Below are positions 13,679 through 15,810 of a stretch of DNA of 15,810 bases, piece after piece (position 1 is the first letter of the stretch; every line of letters starts with the position of its first letter). The DNA lies in the NCBI GenBank assembly GCA_031266095.1, contig JAISBR010000191.1:1-15810 (forward strand), read 5' to 3'. The notes under the pieces were generated by a model. The model did no database searches. It was not told the origin of the DNA and saw only the letters and a program-made list of their open reading frames with translations. Both the position numbers and the translations under genes were made by a program. This DNA comes from Treponema sp. GTDB lineage: Bacteria; Spirochaetota; Spirochaetia; Treponematales; Breznakiellaceae.

Positions 13679-14987
13679 TGCTGCCCCCGTCCCCGGCGGT
13701 GTTTTCCGTTACCGTGCCGCCATCGGCGGTATAGGTTGCGCCGGTTTCAACATAGACCCCGCCGCCGACAAATTCCGCCTCGTTACCGATGATGGAACCG
13801 CCTTTGAGGGTAAAAGATCCGCTGCCTTTTCCGACAAAAACGCCCGCGCCGTATTCCGCTTTGTTACCCGTGATAGTCCCACCGGCCATGGATACCTCGC
13901 CGTTCGTAAACACGCCCCCGCCGTTTTCCGCGGTGTTGCCGGATATTTCCCCGCCGTTAATTGTTACTTTCCCGCTACTATAGATACCGCCGCCGGAATC
14001 CTTTGCGGTATTACCGCTTATTTGTGCGTTATCCGATATGGTGATAACGGTACTACCCCCGGCAGAAATGCCGCCACCGGAATCGTTTGCGGTATTGCCG
14101 CTTATTTGCGCATTATCCGATATAGTGATAATGCCAAATCTGGTAGAAATACCGCCGCCATTGCCGCTGTTGCGACTATTGTTCGTATTGTTGATAATCC
14201 GGGCGTTTCCGGACATGGTTAATGTTACATTATCGCTCCCGTAAATACCGCTGCCGGTATTTACGCTTATTTCAGCGTTATCCGCCATGGTGATAACGGA
14301 TTCACCACCGGCAGAAATGCCTCTGCCCCTATTGTTGCCAATCCGGGCGTTTCCGGACATGGTTATGGTTGTCTTCGTTGTATTCGAACACGCGATGCCT
14401 GTCCCGCCGGTTACGGCTGCGTTATCCGACATGGTTATTTGAATGGGCCCCAAGCTTCTATTCATCGAACTGCTCGTACTAATGCCGCTTGTAACGGCGT
14501 CATCGGTCATGGTTAGGGTATTGTCGCCCTCTTCAATATTGATGCTTGAAACCAGTGTCCCGGCGCCGAGGGTCACATTGCCCTCCCTGTCCACATTTAT
14601 CTTCGAAAGATTTACCTGGGTAAACCGGACTTTCGCATTCCTAACCCGAACCCCATCCCGGATCGTTAGCTCCGCTTTTTCCCCTTCCGCCGCGTCCGGT
14701 TTACCGGTAACCAGGATTTCATCGGCGCCGGCATCACGAATATTTAGGCTGCCAATCTCAATCTTCCCGAGCACCGTAATCCGCTTAATCACCCCCCTCT
14801 TTGCCGCGTCCACGGCTTTCGCCAGGGTCTTGAAGGGGGCGTCCTCACTCCGGCCGTTGTTGTTTTCATCGTCCCCATTGGCCCGTACATAGTAGGACCT
14901 CGGGGCCGCGCTCTGGGCGTAGGCCGCCGTCCCCGAAACGCAGGCGGCCACAACCGCCGCGAACACCACACACTTCCACCTGTTCAT
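13659..14987 (-). CDS. Secreted parallel beta-helix repeat protein (DUF1565-like N-terminus)
   Basis: A 442-residue exported protein. The start at 14987 is chosen because AAAGAGG lies 6 nt upstream and a signal peptide follows (MNRWKCVVFAAVVAACVSG, cleavage near AYAQ, residue 25). A longer frame from 15053 lacks both. Residues 30-75 (SYYVRANGDDENNNGRSEDA, then PFKTLAKAVDAAK) resemble the DUF1565 motif found at the start of pectate-lyase-like beta-helix proteins. From about residue 155 to the end there are roughly eleven imperfect repeats of the form T-[MI]-S-[DG]-N-A-x-I-S-G-N-T-A-x-x-x-G-G-G-[IV], as in right-handed beta-helices and the GGxI/N motifs of chlamydial Pmp proteins. Two central repeats are nearly identical at DNA level. 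No autotransporter barrel or catalytic carbohydrate-active motif is seen, so it is likely a binding or adhesion protein. It heads the group with the SH3 and P-loop genes. Confidence 0.85.
   Translation of the reverse strand: MNRWKCVVFAAVVAACVSGTAAYAQSAAPRSYYVRANGDDENNNGRSEDAPFKTLAKAVDAAKRGVIKRITVLGKIEIGSLNIRDAGADEILVTGKPDAAEGEKAELTIRDGVRVRNAKVRFTQVNLSKINVDREGNVTLGAGTLVSSINIEEGDNTLTMTDDAVTSGISTSSSMNRSLGPIQITMSDNAAVTGGTGIACSNTTKTTITMSGNARIGNNRGRGISAGGESVITMADNAEISVNTGSGIYGSDNVTLTMSGNARIINNTNNSRNSGNGGGISTRFGIITISDNAQISGNTANDSGGGISAGGSTVITISDNAQISGNTAKDSGGGIYSSGKVTINGGEISGNTAENGGGVFTNGEVSMAGGTITGNKAEYGAGVFVGKGSGSFTLKGGSIIGNEAEFVGGGVYVETGATYTADGGTVTENTAGDGGSNVFWQQ
13987..14130 (-). repeat. 84-bp tandem repeat inside the beta-helix gene
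   Basis: The 60 nt at 13987-14046 match 14071-14130 at 54 positions, an 84-bp (28-codon) offset. They encode the consecutive ITISDNAQISGNTA[NK]DSGGGI repeats. Being in frame and nearly identical, they could expand or contract by slippage or recombination without shifting the frame. Confidence 0.85.
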
Positions 14988-14993
14988 ATACAA

Positions 14994-15000
14994 CCTCTTT
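14994..15000 (-). promoter_or_regulatory. Ribosome binding site fixing the beta-helix gene start
   Basis: AAAGAGG on the minus strand lies 6 nt before the ATG at 14987. It supports this start over the upstream ATG at 15053, whose extra 22 residues would bury the signal peptide. Confidence 0.7.
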
Positions 15001-15112
15001 ACGTTATTTTGCGACAACGCCGGACCGTGGGGTTCGGCGCGCCATTTTTCCACCGCTGACAGCGGCGTTATTTACCCGGTATTAGGGAATAGGGTGCGGC
15101 CCGTTTCCGCGA

Positions 15113-15187
15113 TCAGGGAATTAACGCGCTCACCATCGGTCCTCCGCCCGGCCACCGCACGCGTAGCGTGTAGATGAACAAATGCCG
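15113..15187 (-). pseudogene. C-terminal remnant of a paralogue of the gene at 15307
   Basis: The minus strand ends in GPMVSALIP and TGA (stop at 15113-15115), exactly like the gene whose stop is at 15307-15309, 194 nt away. Over these nine codons five differ, all synonymously (for example TCC/AGC and CTC/TTA). That argues for an old coding paralogue rather than a recent copy of the DNA. Just upstream, IYTLRVRWPGG aligns loosely with AYFTVQIENDG of the intact gene. Further upstream the similarity is lost into hairpins (CACGC-GTA-GCGTG and others), so the rest of the gene has been deleted or overwritten. No ribosome binding site or sensible start remains. Confidence 0.6.
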
Positions 15188-15331
15188 CGCGGCGTAGCGC
15201 CGCAAAAGCCGCCATACCGGGTTATGGCGCAAGGGCTTTAGCCCGAGCGGCGCGCGCGTGCGTACCGTCTGAGTTTTGCGCGCAAAACTCAGGATGGTTT
15301 CTGTGCTCATGGAATGAGCGCGGAAACCATC
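15158..15331. repeat. Cluster of six foldbacks, including a 24-bp perfect palindrome
   Basis: In order: CACGC-GTA-GCGTG (15158-15170); GCGGCG-TAG-CGCCGC (15189-15203); CGCCATA/TATGGCG (15210-15229); GGGCT-TT-AGCCC (15233-15244); a 24-bp perfect palindrome at 15269-15292 centred on TTGCGCGCAA; and, directly abutting it, a long hairpin at 15293-15331. The last pairs GATGGTTTC (15293-15301) with GAAACCATC (15323-15331) and GCTCAT with ATGAGC inside. In plus-strand RNA the intervening triplets also pair with two G-U wobbles, giving an 18-bp stem. This hairpin covers the stop codon of the gene at 15307. Confidence 0.8.
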
Positions 15332-15810
15332 GGCCCCCACGGCCCTTTCTTGCCGTCATTTTCAATCTGTACCGTAAAATACGCCGTCTTCCCGCTGTCC
15401 CCAAACTCGAACTCGATCAGGTCCTTTTTCCGCTGGGTGTAGAAGGACTTACGTAAATCGTCGGGGTTCGCGGGGGGCGTTTCGCCGGGCGTAGCCACGC
15501 TGTACCATATCCGGTAACCCTTGTTTGCGGGATCGTCGGGGCTGCCGGTTACGTAAGTGATCCGTATCCCCAGTTCGTGGCGGCCCACCAGGTAGGTCTC
15601 GATGGTTACCTGGGCCGTGGGTACGGGTGAGGGCGTCGGGTGCGAATCGTGGGGCTTGAGGCCCAGACTGATGAGGTCTGAATCGAGCAGGGGCGGTGAT
15701 AAAAAATACCGCCGCTTGAAGTCCCGCATAAAATCGGTCAGGGCGTCAAAGGCTTCTTTGCATTGGGCGTTTGCAACGGGAGTCCGGGTGGTCTCGTTTT
15801 TGGCGGTTTC
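15307..15810 (-). CDS. Hypothetical protein, C-terminal part (continues beyond the window)
   Basis: The last 167 codons of a minus-strand gene; the frame is open to the window edge, so the start lies outside. An ATG at 15729 is internal to the open frame and need not be a start, because upstream codons (ETTRTPVANAQCKEAFDALT) read as normal protein. The visible part has a helical segment (EAFDALTDFMRDFKRRYF), a Pro/His-rich linker (LKPHDSHPTPSPVPTAQVTI), then a beta-rich module (ELGIRITYV, GYRIWYSVA, KTAYFTVQIEN, GPWGPMVSALIP). The module has the look of a fibronectin type III-like or similar beta-sandwich fold. I do not recognise a named family. The stop codon lies within a long hairpin, and a decayed copy of the same C-terminus sits 194 nt downstream, so this gene family has duplicated locally. 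Cellular location cannot be judged without the N-terminus. Confidence 0.8.
   Translation of the reverse strand, partial: ETAKNETTRTPVANAQCKEAFDALTDFMRDFKRRYFLSPPLLDSDLISLGLKPHDSHPTPSPVPTAQVTIETYLVGRHELGIRITYVTGSPDDPANKGYRIWYSVATPGETPPANPDDLRKSFYTQRKKDLIEFEFGDSGKTAYFTVQIENDGKKGPWGPMVSALIP

Larger units (their letters stand above)
14988..15306. other. Palindrome-rich intergenic region with a paralogue remnant (about 320 nt)
   Basis: No intact gene. The part nearest the beta-helix start carries its ribosome binding site and a CCGCTG-A-CAGCGG palindrome at 15053-15065; no clear promoter is visible. Positions 15113-15187 hold a decayed copy of the C-terminus of the gene at 15307. From 15158 to 15331 there are six foldbacks in quick succession, listed as a separate entry. 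Confidence 0.75.

Noticed and set aside
15113..15340. 75-codon minus-strand open frame as an intact gene
   Set aside because: Its body is translated hairpin sequence; only the last few residues resemble a real protein, so it is treated as a remnant.

Overview
The window looks like chromosomal DNA of a free-living or gut-type treponeme (Spirochaetota; termite-gut or rumen Treponema lineages are my best guess). Three things suggest this: spirochaete-style lipoprotein signals (VSC followed by AQ), an OstA/LptD-like outer-membrane protein in the style of treponemal TP0515, and a gene order running PhoH, 7TM-HD hydrolase, YbeY, CBS/CorC-like protein, TPR protein. Coding GC is moderate to high, with one clearly more AT-rich small gene. 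The genus is inferred from protein character and was not tested by a search.

Layout. (1) 1-1720, plus strand: two tandem paralogous lipoprotein genes of unknown function, ended by a strong intrinsic terminator at 1683-1718. (2) 1783-11752, minus strand: a six-gene block read right to left. It starts with a large LptD/OstA-like outer-membrane protein. A candidate internal promoter follows, then phoH, a PgpH-type 7TM-HD phosphodiesterase, ybeY, a YbeX/CorC-like CBS protein and a secreted TPR protein. The four middle genes overlap by 4-20 nt, so they are probably translationally coupled. (3) 11753-12602: about 850 nt with no credible gene, dense in nested palindromes that look like REP/MITE-type elements. 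(4) 12603-14987, minus strand: a secreted parallel beta-helix protein, a secreted coiled-coil/SH3 protein overlapping it by 20 nt, and a small AT-rich P-loop NTPase 17 nt further on. (5) 14988-15306: another palindrome cluster, enclosing what looks like the C-terminal remnant of a second copy of the gene to its right. (6) 15307-end, minus strand: the C-terminal part of a hypothetical protein that continues past the window edge.

How the genes work together. PhoH (YbeZ), YbeY and the CBS protein (YbeX-like) match the ybeZ-ybeY-ybeX set linked to rRNA and ribosome maturation. The PgpH-type protein, in its family, degrades cyclic di-AMP. The flanking LptD-like and TPR proteins act at the envelope. 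The block therefore joins RNA maturation, second-messenger turnover and envelope biogenesis. The right-hand third is accessory in character: secreted repeat proteins, a composition-shifted NTPase, palindromic repeats and a decayed paralogue end.

I found no CRISPR array, tRNA, rRNA, integrase, transposase or recognisable defence system. The least explained signals are the two palindrome clusters, especially the nested hairpins with pairing outer arms at 11951-11998 and 12456-12529 and the abutting palindromes at 15269-15331 that run through a stop codon.
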